Position numbers and translations under genes: made by a program. DNA of 64,000 bases from Helicobacter pylori (lineage in GTDB: Bacteria; Campylobacterota; Campylobacteria; Campylobacterales; Helicobacteraceae). Shown here piece by piece: positions 57,028 to 64,000 of this stretch (position 1 is its first letter; each line of letters begins with the position of its first letter). The stretch is from NCBI RefSeq assembly GCF_016755635.1, contig NZ_CP051500.1, positions 434,001-498,000 on the forward strand, written 5' to 3'. Below the pieces are notes generated by a model, which was given only the letters and a program-made list of their open reading frames with translations, was not told where the DNA came from and did no database searches.

Positions 57028-57570
57028 ATGTTTGAAGCGACGACGATTCTAGGCTATAGAGGGGAGATGGGGGGCAAGAAGTTCGCGCTCATTGGAGGCG
57101 ATGGGCAGGTAACTTTGGGTAATTGCGTAGTCAAAGCCAATGCGACAAAAATCAGAAGCTTGTATCACAACCAGGTTTTAAGCGGGTTTGCCGGGAGCAC
57201 TGCGGACGCTTTTAGTTTGTTTGATATGTTTGAACGCATTTTAGAGAGCAAAAAGGGGGATTTGTTTAAAAGCGTGGTGGATTTCAGCAAAGAATGGCGC
57301 AAAGATAAGTATTTACGCCGATTGGAAGCGATGATGATTGTTTTAAACTTCGATCACATTTTTATTTTGAGCGGCACGGGCGATGTTTTAGAAGCTGAAG
57401 ACAATAAGATCGCTGCTATTGGGAGTGGGGGGAATTACGCTTTGAGCGCGGCTAGGGCTTTGGATCATTTCGCTCATTTAGAGCCTAGAAAACTTGTAGA
57501 AGAGTCCTTAAAAATCGCAGGGGATCTTTGCATTTACACCAACACGAATATTAAAATTTTGGAGCTTTAA
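57028..57570 (+). CDS. hslV: ATP-dependent protease subunit HslV
   Basis: HslV is the proteolytic ring of the HslUV protease, which degrades misfolded proteins with HslU. The 180-residue chain has the catalytic N-terminal Thr as in [20 protein letters not shown]. In contrast to E. coli (MTTIV), three extra residues precede the Thr, which implies a short propeptide (MFEA) that must be removed. The QVTLGN and [14 protein letters not shown] motifs are conserved. The stop codon overlaps the hslU start by one base (TAATG). It is co-transcribed with rplI and hslU. Confidence 0.92.
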   Translation: MFEATTILGYRGEMGGKKFALIGGDGQVTLGNCVVKANATKIRSLYHNQVLSGFAGSTADAFSLFDMFERILESKKGDLFKSVVDFSKEWRKDKYLRRLEAMMIVLNFDHIFILSGTGDVLEAEDNKIAAIGSGGNYALSAARALDHFAHLEPRKLVEESLKIAGDLCIYTNTNIKILEL

Positions 57571-58901
57571 TGTCTAAATTGAATATGACCCCAAGAGAAA
57601 TTGTCGCTTATTTGGATGAATACATCATTGGGCAAAAGGAAGCTAAAAAGTCTATCGCTATCGCTTTTAGGAATCGTTACAGGCGTTTACAACTGGAAAA
57701 ATCCTTACAAGAAGAAATCACGCCTAAAAACATTTTAATGATTGGTTCTACTGGCGTGGGTAAAACGGAAATCGCAAGAAGAATAGCAAAAATCATGGAA
57801 CTCCCCTTTGTGAAAGTGGAAGCGAGCAAATACACAGAAGTGGGCTTTGTGGGGCGCGATGTGGAGTCTATGGTAAGGGATTTAGTCAATAACAGCGTGC
57901 TTTTAGTGGAAAATGAGCATAAAGAAAAGTTAAAAGACAAGATTGAAGAGGCGGTTATAGAAAAAATCGCTAAAAAACTCCTACCCCCCTTGCCTAATGG
58001 CGTGAGCGAAGAAAAAAAACAAGAATACGCTAACAGCCTTTTAAAGATGCAACAAAGAATCGCGCAAGGCGAGTTGGATAGTAGAGAAATTGAAATTGAA
58101 GTGCGTAAAAAAAGCATAGAGATTGATTCTAATGTGCCGCCTGAAATTTTAAGGGTTCAAGAAAACTTGATTAAAGTTTTCCATAAAGAACAGGATAAAG
58201 TCAAAAAAACTTTAAGCGTTAAAGAGGCTAAAGAAGCCCTAAAAGCGGAAATTAGCGACACGCTTTTAGATGGCGAAGCCATTAAAATGGAGGGTTTGAA
58301 GCGCGCGGAAAGTTCAGGGGTGATTTTTATTGATGAAATTGATAAGATCGCTGTCAGCTCTAAAGAAGGAAGCCGTCAAGATCCCAGTAAAGAGGGGGTT
58401 CAAAGGGATTTATTGCCGATTGTAGAGGGGAGTGTGGTGAATACGAAGTATGGCTCTATTAAAACAGAGCATATTTTATTCATTGCAGCAGGGGCTTTTC
58501 ATCTTTCTAAACCGAGCGATTTGATCCCTGAATTGCAGGGGCGTTTCCCTTTGAGAGTGGAGCTAGAGAATTTAACCGAAGAAATCATGTATATGATTTT
58601 AACCCAAACTAAAAACTCTATCATCAAGCAATACCAAGCCCTTTTAAAAGTGGAGGGCGTAGGAATTGCATTTGAAGACGATGCGATCAAAGAGTTAGCC
58701 AAACTTTCTTATAACGCCAATCAAAAAAGCGAAGACATAGGCGCTAGAAGGTTGCACACCACCATTGAAAAAGTGCTAGAAGACATTAGCTTTGAAGCGG
58801 AGGATTATTTGGGGCAAAAGGTTACTATCACTAAAGAGTTGGTCCAATCAAAGCTAGAGGATTTAGTGGCTGATGAAAATTTAGTGAAGTATATTTTATA
58901 A
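57570..58901 (+). CDS. hslU: ATP-dependent protease ATPase subunit HslU
   Basis: HslU is the AAA+ unfoldase partner of HslV. The 443 residues contain Walker [16 protein letters not shown] near residue 59, Walker [10 protein letters not shown] near 252, and sensor arginines in [13 protein letters not shown] near 318 and [13 protein letters not shown] near 389. The I-domain spans about residues 110-240. The C-terminus ENLVKYIL is used to activate HslV. The gene overlaps hslV and era by single bases, showing a tight translational chain. Confidence 0.95.
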   Translation: MSKLNMTPREIVAYLDEYIIGQKEAKKSIAIAFRNRYRRLQLEKSLQEEITPKNILMIGSTGVGKTEIARRIAKIMELPFVKVEASKYTEVGFVGRDVESMVRDLVNNSVLLVENEHKEKLKDKIEEAVIEKIAKKLLPPLPNGVSEEKKQEYANSLLKMQQRIAQGELDSREIEIEVRKKSIEIDSNVPPEILRVQENLIKVFHKEQDKVKKTLSVKEAKEALKAEISDTLLDGEAIKMEGLKRAESSGVIFIDEIDKIAVSSKEGSRQDPSKEGVQRDLLPIVEGSVVNTKYGSIKTEHILFIAAGAFHLSKPSDLIPELQGRFPLRVELENLTEEIMYMILTQTKNSIIKQYQALLKVEGVGIAFEDDAIKELAKLSYNANQKSEDIGARRLHTTIEKVLEDISFEAEDYLGQKVTITKELVQSKLEDLVADENLVKYIL

Positions 58902-59806
58902 TGAAAACTAAGGCAGGCTTTGTAGCTCTCATAGGCAAACCAAACGCTGGAAAAAGCACTCTTTTAAACACTTTATTAAACGCTCATTTAGCCCTTGTTT
59001 CGCATAAGGCTAACGCAACCAGAAAATTGATGAAATGTATCGTGCCTTTTAAAGATAAAGAGGGGTATGAGAGCCAGATCATTTTTTTAGACACACCAGG
59101 GCTCCATCATCAAGAAAAATTACTCAACCAGTGCATGCTCTCACAGGCTTTAAAAGCGATGGGCGATGCTGAATTGTGTGTCTTTTTAGCTTCTGTGCAT
59201 GATGATTTAAAAGGCTATGAAGAGTTTTTGAGTTTGTGCCAAAAACCCCATATCTTGGCTTTGAGTAAGATTGATATGGCCACGCATAGGCAAGTTTTGC
59301 AAAAATTACAAGAGTATCAAAAATACGCTTCGCAATTTTTAGCTCTAGTGCCTTTGAGCGCGAAAAAATCTCAAAATTTAAACGCGCTTTTAGAATGCAT
59401 CAGCGAATATTTAAGCCCTAGCGCATGGCTTTTTGAAAAGGATTTGATGAGCGATGAAAAAATGCGCGATATTTATAAGGAAATCATTAGGGAGAGTTTG
59501 TTTGATTTTTTGAGCGATGAAATCCCTTATGAAAGCGATGTGATGATTGATAAATTTATAGAAGAAGAACGCATAGACAAGGTGTATGCGCATATTATCG
59601 TAGAAAAAGAAAGCCAAAAAAAAATCGTGATAGGCAAAAACGGGGTGAATATCAAACGCATCGGGACTAGCGCTAGATTGAAAATGCAAGAAGTGGGCGA
59701 AAAAAAGGTTTTTTTAAACTTGCAAGTGATCGCTCAAAAATCATGGAGTAAGGAAGAAAAGAGCTTGCAAAAACTGGGCTATATCCATAAAAGGGGTATG
59801 GATTGA
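58901..59806 (+). CDS. era: ribosome maturation GTPase Era
   Basis: Era is a GTPase that binds the 3' end of 16S rRNA and assists 30S assembly. The 301-residue chain has G1 [12 protein letters not shown] (residue 12), G3 [10 protein letters not shown] near residue 64, and G4 as ALSKIDM near 125 (SKID rather than NKID). The C-terminal KH domain is [20 protein letters not shown] near 246. Its start overlaps the hslU stop, and its stop TGA overlaps the TTG start of csd6. Firm identification; the G4 change is common in epsilonproteobacteria as far as I know. Confidence 0.93.
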   Translation: MKTKAGFVALIGKPNAGKSTLLNTLLNAHLALVSHKANATRKLMKCIVPFKDKEGYESQIIFLDTPGLHHQEKLLNQCMLSQALKAMGDAELCVFLASVHDDLKGYEEFLSLCQKPHILALSKIDMATHRQVLQKLQEYQKYASQFLALVPLSAKKSQNLNALLECISEYLSPSAWLFEKDLMSDEKMRDIYKEIIRESLFDFLSDEIPYESDVMIDKFIEEERIDKVYAHIIVEKESQKKIVIGKNGVNIKRIGTSARLKMQEVGEKKVFLNLQVIAQKSWSKEEKSLQKLGYIHKRGMD

Positions 59807-60795
59807 AAAAAATATTACCGGCTCTGTTAATGGGGTTTGTGGGATTGAATGCTAGTGATCGTTTGTTGGAAATTGTGCACCTTTATCAAAAACAAGGCTT
59901 GGAAGTGGTGGGTCAAAAGCTGGATTCTTATTTAGCGGATAAAGCTTTTTGGGCAGAAGAGCTTCAAAATAAGGATACGGATTTTGGCTATTATCAAAAC
60001 AAGCAGTTTTTATTTGTGGCTAATAAATCCAAGCCTAGTTTAGAGTTTTATGAAATAGACAACAACATGCTTAAAAAAATCAACAGCTCTAAAGCCCTTG
60101 TAGGCTCTAAAAAGGGCGATAAAACTTTAGAGGGCGATTTGGCCACGCCTATTGGGGTGTATCGTATCACGCAGAAATTGGAGCGCTTGGATCAATATTA
60201 TGGCGTTTTGGCTTTTGTAACGAATTACCCTAATTTGTATGATACCTTGAAAAAACGCACCGGGCATGGCATTTGGGTGCATGGAATGCCTTTAAATGGC
60301 GATCGGAATGAATTGAACACCAAGGGCTGTATTGCGATTGAAAACCCGCTTTTAAGCTCTTATGACAAAGTATTGAAAGGCGAAAAAGCGTTCCTCATCA
60401 CCTATGAAGACAAGTTTTTCTCTAGCACCAAAGAAGAATTGAGCATGATTTTAAGCTCCCTTTTCCAATGGAAAGAAGCCTGGGCTAGGGGCGATTTTGA
60501 ACGCTATATGCGTTTTTATAACCCCGATTTCACTCGTTATGATGGCATGAAATTCAACGCTTTTAAAGAGTATAAAAAAAGGGTGTTTGCAAAAAATGAA
60601 AAAAAGAATATCGCTTTTTCTTCTATCAATGTGATCCCTTACCCCAACTCTCAAAACAAGCGTTTGTTTTATGTGGTGTTTGACCAAGATTACAAAGCCT
60701 ATCAGCAAAACAAGCTCTCTTATAGCTCTAATTCTCAAAAAGAACTCTATATAGAGATTGAAAACAATCAAGTGTCTATTGTAATGGAAAAATAA
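59803..60795 (+). CDS. csd6: LD-carboxypeptidase Csd6 (YkuD family)
   Basis: Csd6 removes the terminal D-alanine from murein tetrapeptides and helps set helical cell shape. The 330 residues start at TTG 59803, overlapping the era stop. A signal peptide ([16 protein letters not shown]) leads to a YkuD domain with [17 protein letters not shown] and the catalytic-like cysteine in [13 protein letters not shown] near residues 155-185. A C-terminal NTF2-like domain (residues 205-330) follows, a known feature of this protein. Substrates of Csd3 (46478) and Csd6 are in the same murein-trimming pathway. The convergent HP0519-like gene ends 83 bases downstream. Confidence 0.92.
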   Translation: MKKILPALLMGFVGLNASDRLLEIVHLYQKQGLEVVGQKLDSYLADKAFWAEELQNKDTDFGYYQNKQFLFVANKSKPSLEFYEIDNNMLKKINSSKALVGSKKGDKTLEGDLATPIGVYRITQKLERLDQYYGVLAFVTNYPNLYDTLKKRTGHGIWVHGMPLNGDRNELNTKGCIAIENPLLSSYDKVLKGEKAFLITYEDKFFSSTKEELSMILSSLFQWKEAWARGDFERYMRFYNPDFTRYDGMKFNAFKEYKKRVFAKNEKKNIAFSSINVIPYPNSQNKRLFYVVFDQDYKAYQQNKLSYSSNSQKELYIEIENNQVSIVMEK

Positions 60796-60878
60796 GAAAA
60801 ATAAGGCTTTGTTTTAATGAGGGTAATCTAAGCGGATTTTTCTAATCCTTAAAGCTTTGATACAAGTTTGATTAAAAA

Positions 60879-61733
60879 CTACAGAGCTTCCATGGCTTTT
60901 TCATAGCCAAATTCTGCGGATTTTTGCAAGAATTTTTTAGCCATGTTCTTTTTCTTTCTAGTGCCAAGCCCTTCTTTATAAGCGATTCCAATTCTATAAA
61001 GGATCTCCCCCATTTGTTGTTTGAGTAAAATAATATTGCTTGAAATTTCAGCAATGTCTTCCCAAAGAAGTGTCTTATCTTTGATTTGAGTGGATTTCTT
61101 AACAAGTATTCCAAATTTCTTTCCAAATTTTATAGGATTCGCGCTCAAACCTGAAAGATCAATGAATCGCGATCCAATAAGCATACTAGTGAACGCAAGG
61201 TTTGGTAATCTAAAATTGTTAGCAAAATAATTTGTGCTTTTATTAGAAAATATGCGAACCACATGCCTGTAAGTCTTGAGCGCTTGTTTCAAATCCTTTT
61301 TCATCCCTAAGCCTTCTGCTTGCATGTATCCTAAAATTAAAGCACCCCCTAACAACCCGCTCCCATACCCTTTGATAGCGTTTTGTGCATAGAATTGCGC
61401 TTTTTTGTAATCCACTTTCACGCCCTTTCCCTCCAAATACATTTTGGCTAAATAAACGCTGCCAAGCCCAATGCTGTATTCTTGCGCCAATCTAAAATCT
61501 TTAAAGGCTTGTTTGTATTGGCCTTGATTAAAATGGTCTAAACCATTTTCAAAATAATATGTCTTATGATTTCGCGCAATTTCATCCCACTGATTTCGCG
61601 CCCTTTCATCCCAATCATCACTTATGCTAATATATTCATCAGCTATACAAAGTGAAAACGGCAACAATAAAACTAGTAAAAGCAATAAAGGCTTTAAAAA
61701 AGAGAGGGTAGTGCGATAAAAATCTTTAAACAT
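60879..61733 (-). CDS. Sel1-repeat (TPR-like) exported protein (HP0519 type)
   Basis: This 284-residue protein has a signal peptide (FLKPLLLLLVLLLPFSLCIA) and several Sel1-like repeats, seen as IGLGSVYLAKMYLEGKGVK and SGLLGGALILGYMQAEGLGM with a partial third (ILYRIGIAYKEGLGTR). Such repeats mediate protein contacts; in H. pylori cysteine-rich relatives (Hcp) exist, but this one lacks their regular cysteine pairs. The start is ATG 61733 behind AAAGGA; a longer frame from 61760 would overlap murI. It lies only 11 bases from the murI stop. In cag-positive strains the pathogenicity island sits between this gene and murI. Confidence 0.82.
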   Translation of the reverse strand: MFKDFYRTTLSFLKPLLLLLVLLLPFSLCIADEYISISDDWDERARNQWDEIARNHKTYYFENGLDHFNQGQYKQAFKDFRLAQEYSIGLGSVYLAKMYLEGKGVKVDYKKAQFYAQNAIKGYGSGLLGGALILGYMQAEGLGMKKDLKQALKTYRHVVRIFSNKSTNYFANNFRLPNLAFTSMLIGSRFIDLSGLSANPIKFGKKFGILVKKSTQIKDKTLLWEDIAEISSNIILLKQQMGEILYRIGIAYKEGLGTRKKKNMAKKFLQKSAEFGYEKAMEAL

Positions 61734-61744
61734 GTCAAGTCCTT

Positions 61745-61775
61745 TTACAATTTGAGCCATTCTTTAGCTTGTTTT
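61745..61775. repeat. single copy of the cag island boundary repeat (empty cag site)
   Basis: The murI 3' end begins TTACAATTTGAGCCATTC on the plus strand. This agrees with the 31-bp sequence that I recall as the direct repeat flanking the cag pathogenicity island. In a cag-positive genome two copies would bracket the island; here only one is present, and HP0519-like and murI are adjacent. Confidence 0.65.
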
Positions 61776-62512
61776 TCTAGCCAGATCACATCGCCGCTCG
61801 CATGAAATTCCACTTTAGGGAATGTGTGTGCATTTTTCTTAAGGGTGTATTTTTGCTGCAAATATTCCACAATAGCATCGCCCGAATGGATGAGTAGGGG
61901 GGGCGTTGAAAGGGCAAAATGCCCCATGAAATAGCCCTCAATTTTTTGAGCGATTAAGGGAAAATGCGTGCAACCTAAAATAATCACTTCAGGTAAAATC
62001 TTTAAAGGAGTGAAATAATAACGCATGCAAGTTTCTAGCAATTCGCCCTCTAAAATACTTTCTTCAATCAAAGGCACAAAAAGAGAAGTGGCTAAATGCG
62101 AAACATTCAAATAGCCTTGTTGTTTCAGGGCGTTGTCATAAGCGTTAGATTGAATCGTCGCTTTTGTCCCTAGCACTAAAATAGGGGCGTTTTTATTTTT
62201 TACTTGTTGCTTGATCGCTAAAATGCTTGGCTCAATCACGCCCACAATAGGGATTTTGGAATGCTTTTGCATCTCTTCTAAAGCCAGAGCGCTCGCCGTG
62301 TTGCATGCCACAATCAATAACCCAATCTGGTGCGGTTTGAAAAAATCCAAAGCCTCTAAGCCAAATTGCTTGATCGTGGTGGGGTCTTTAGTGCCATAAG
62401 GCACTCTAGCACTATCGCCATAATAGATGATTTCATCAAATAGTTGCGCTTTTAAAAGGCTTTTTAAGACGCTAAACCCTCCCACACCGCTATCAAAAAC
62501 GCCTATTTTCAT
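61745..62512 (-). CDS. murI: glutamate racemase MurI
   Basis: MurI makes D-glutamate for peptidoglycan in the cytoplasm, supplying MurD. The 255 residues include FDSGVGGFSVLKSLL at residue 6 and the two catalytic cysteine motifs VACNTASALAL near residue 70 and ILGCTHFPLIA near 181, all intact. The ending LEKQAKEWLKL is encoded within the cag boundary repeat. It is on the minus strand, followed by the Sel1-repeat gene and preceded by rho at 37 bases. Confidence 0.95.
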   Translation of the reverse strand: MKIGVFDSGVGGFSVLKSLLKAQLFDEIIYYGDSARVPYGTKDPTTIKQFGLEALDFFKPHQIGLLIVACNTASALALEEMQKHSKIPIVGVIEPSILAIKQQVKNKNAPILVLGTKATIQSNAYDNALKQQGYLNVSHLATSLFVPLIEESILEGELLETCMRYYFTPLKILPEVIILGCTHFPLIAQKIEGYFMGHFALSTPPLLIHSGDAIVEYLQQKYTLKKNAHTFPKVEFHASGDVIWLEKQAKEWLKL

Positions 62513-62549
62513 GACACTTTTTTTAATTTAATGGGATTAATTAGGGATT

Positions 62550-63866
62550 TTATTTTTCATTCATTAAATTTAAAAATTCTTCATTGTCCTTAGTTTGTTG
62601 CATTTTAGAATACACAAAGCTTAAGGCTTCTATGTCATCCATTTGTTGCATCACATTCCTTAAAACCCACACTTTAGTCAAGCGGTCTTTGCCAAGCAAG
62701 ATATTATCTTTTCGTGTGCCGGATTTTAAAATATCAAAGGCCGGGTAAATGCGCCTGTCCGCAATATTCCTCGCTAAAACGATTTCGCTATTCCCGGTGC
62801 CTTTAAATTCTTCAAAAATCACCTCATCCATTCTAGATCCCGTTTCAATCAACGCCGTAGCGATAATCGTCAAACTCCCGCCTTCTTCAATATTCCTTGC
62901 GGCTCCAAAAAAGCGCTTGGGTCTGTGCAAGGCATTCGCATCCACGCCCCCGCTTAAAACCTTACCGCTTGAAGGCGTTACAGCGTTATACGCTCTGGCT
63001 AAACGGGTGATAGAATCTAATAAAACCACCACATCTTTACCCATTTCCACTCGCCTTTTAGCCCTTTCTAAGACTAATTCAGCGATTCTTATGTGGTTGT
63101 TTGCCGGCAAATCAAAAGTGGAGCTAAAAACTTGACCTTTAACGCTTCGTTGCATATCCGTAACTTCTTCAGGGCGCTCATCCACTAAAAGGATAATCAA
63201 TTCCACTTCAGGGTGGTTAGAGGTGATGCCTTGGGCGAGCTCTTTCATCAGCTCTGTTTTCCCGGTTCTTGGTGGCGCAACGATCAAAGCCCTTTGACCT
63301 TTCCCCACAGGGCTGAATAAATCTAACATTCTGCCGGTAACTTTAGTGGGTTCGTATTCTAATTTGATTTGTTCATCAGGAAATAGGGGGGTTAGATTGT
63401 CAAACAAAGGGCGGTTTTTAATCTCATCTGAAGGCAAATAATTGATGGCTTCTATTTTTAAAAGGGCGTAGTATTTTTCCTGGTCTTTGGGGGATCGCAC
63501 TTGACCGGTAACAATATCGCCATTCCTTAAAGCAAAACGCCTGATTTGAGAAGGGCTAACATAAGTGTCATTATACCCGTCTGAAAAACTCCCATCAAAC
63601 CCTCTTAAAAAGCCATAGCCATCAGGCATGATTTCTAAAATACCGGTAAAAAGAATGTATCCGCCTTGCGTAACTTGGGTTTTTAAAATTTCAAACATCA
63701 AGTCTTGTCGTTTGAATTCTTGGGGGTTTTCCACTTTGAGCTTGTTAGCGATTTCTAAAAGCTTTTCAGTAGGGTAGGTGCGTAAATCTTCAATGTGATA
63801 ACCGCTCACTGGCGTGTGTGTTTTGACTTTGTGCGAACTTTTGTGCGTAGGCGCGTTTTCGTTCAT
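62550..63866 (-). CDS. rho: transcription termination factor Rho
   Basis: Rho is the RNA helicase that ends transcription at rho-dependent sites. The start is ATG 63866, giving 438 residues; an upstream frame from 63908 adds 14 residues without support. The cold-shock-like RNA-binding domain includes [19 protein letters not shown] (near residue 75). Walker A is [14 protein letters not shown] near residue 197, Walker [18 protein letters not shown] near 280, and the R-loop [15 protein letters not shown] follows. Rho is on the minus strand just before murI. Confidence 0.95.
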   Translation of the reverse strand: MNENAPTHKSSHKVKTHTPVSGYHIEDLRTYPTEKLLEIANKLKVENPQEFKRQDLMFEILKTQVTQGGYILFTGILEIMPDGYGFLRGFDGSFSDGYNDTYVSPSQIRRFALRNGDIVTGQVRSPKDQEKYYALLKIEAINYLPSDEIKNRPLFDNLTPLFPDEQIKLEYEPTKVTGRMLDLFSPVGKGQRALIVAPPRTGKTELMKELAQGITSNHPEVELIILLVDERPEEVTDMQRSVKGQVFSSTFDLPANNHIRIAELVLERAKRRVEMGKDVVVLLDSITRLARAYNAVTPSSGKVLSGGVDANALHRPKRFFGAARNIEEGGSLTIIATALIETGSRMDEVIFEEFKGTGNSEIVLARNIADRRIYPAFDILKSGTRKDNILLGKDRLTKVWVLRNVMQQMDDIEALSFVYSKMQQTKDNEEFLNLMNEK

Positions 63867-64000
63867 TAAATTTCCTTTTAACAAAAAGAGATTTCTAGTT
63901 TGTTGCAATTAAGATAAAAATACAAAAAGCTAAAGCATTCTTAAAAAATTAGTGTAACCAAAAGATGCTAATAAGTGGCCCATGCCACAAGTGTTGAATT

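Noticed and set aside
60796..61745. Remnants of cag genes near the HP0519-murI junction
   Set aside because: The whole interval is accounted for by the Sel1-repeat gene and short spacers; no cag-like frame was seen.

Overview
The window is a low-GC, gene-dense stretch of a Helicobacter pylori chromosome. The gene order and proteins match, in sequence, the block I recall as HP0464 to HP0550 of the reference strain: hsdR, pepF, kefB, modABC, gltX, hopJ, typA, hofC/hofD, the potassium channel, mraY/murD, pldA, dnaN, gyrB, csd3, pgbA, glcD, dapB, glnA, rplI, hslVU, era, csd6, murI, rho. HP numbers are from memory and give orientation only. A close relative such as H. acinonychis cannot be fully excluded, but the near absence of broken genes argues for H. 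pylori.

Layout. 1-2450 (-): a type I restriction subunit, hsdR, cut by a 13-base C tract, so off in this sequence. 2492-9214 (-): a run from pepF down to a Maf-like gene, including a protein that looks like an SdhB-HdrB fusion stripped of iron-sulfur ligands. 9312-16622: KefB-type exchanger, a small Hor outer membrane protein, the molybdate ABC transporter, GltX and HopJ. 16631-22930: an N6-adenine methyltransferase, a GT9 glycosyltransferase, TypA, a cytosine R-M pair and a duplicated relic of its methyltransferase. 22965-27246: catalase-like protein, HofC and HofD. 27383-31411: a phage-like island with a large polyvalent protein (nuclease plus ParB/DdrB-like domains), a coiled-coil protein and a decayed small ORF. 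31572-37122: potassium channel, an unannotated membrane smORF, rpmB, an HpaA-like lipoprotein, mraY-murD, and the DUF493 protein with YbgC. 37352-44613: two tandem NSS transporters behind a structured leader, phase-variable pldA, dnaN and gyrB. 44620-46276: an adenine methyltransferase with a probable restriction partner. 46478-51864: csd3, NUDIX hydrolase, pgbA, glcD, dapB. 51865-52822: a largely non-coding kilobase with a candidate structured RNA and a tiny lipoprotein. 52823-60795: glnA, a GmrSD-like type IV restriction gene, rplI, hslV, hslU, era, csd6. 60879-63866 (-): a Sel1-repeat protein directly abutting murI, then rho.

The most telling large-scale fact is that the Sel1-repeat gene (HP0519 position) is followed at once by murI with no cag pathogenicity island between. 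One copy of the sequence I recall as the 31-bp cag boundary repeat sits at the murI 3' end, so this looks like an empty cag site and a cag-negative strain.

The genes fall into three groups: envelope and murein functions (mraY, murD, murI, csd3, csd6, Hop/Hof/Hor proteins, pldA, HpaA-like), core information processing (dnaN, gyrB, gltX, rpmB, rplI, typA, era, rho), and DNA-conflict genes wedged next to essential genes (five restriction or methylation loci plus the phage-like island). No rRNA, tRNA, insertion sequence or CRISPR array was seen.
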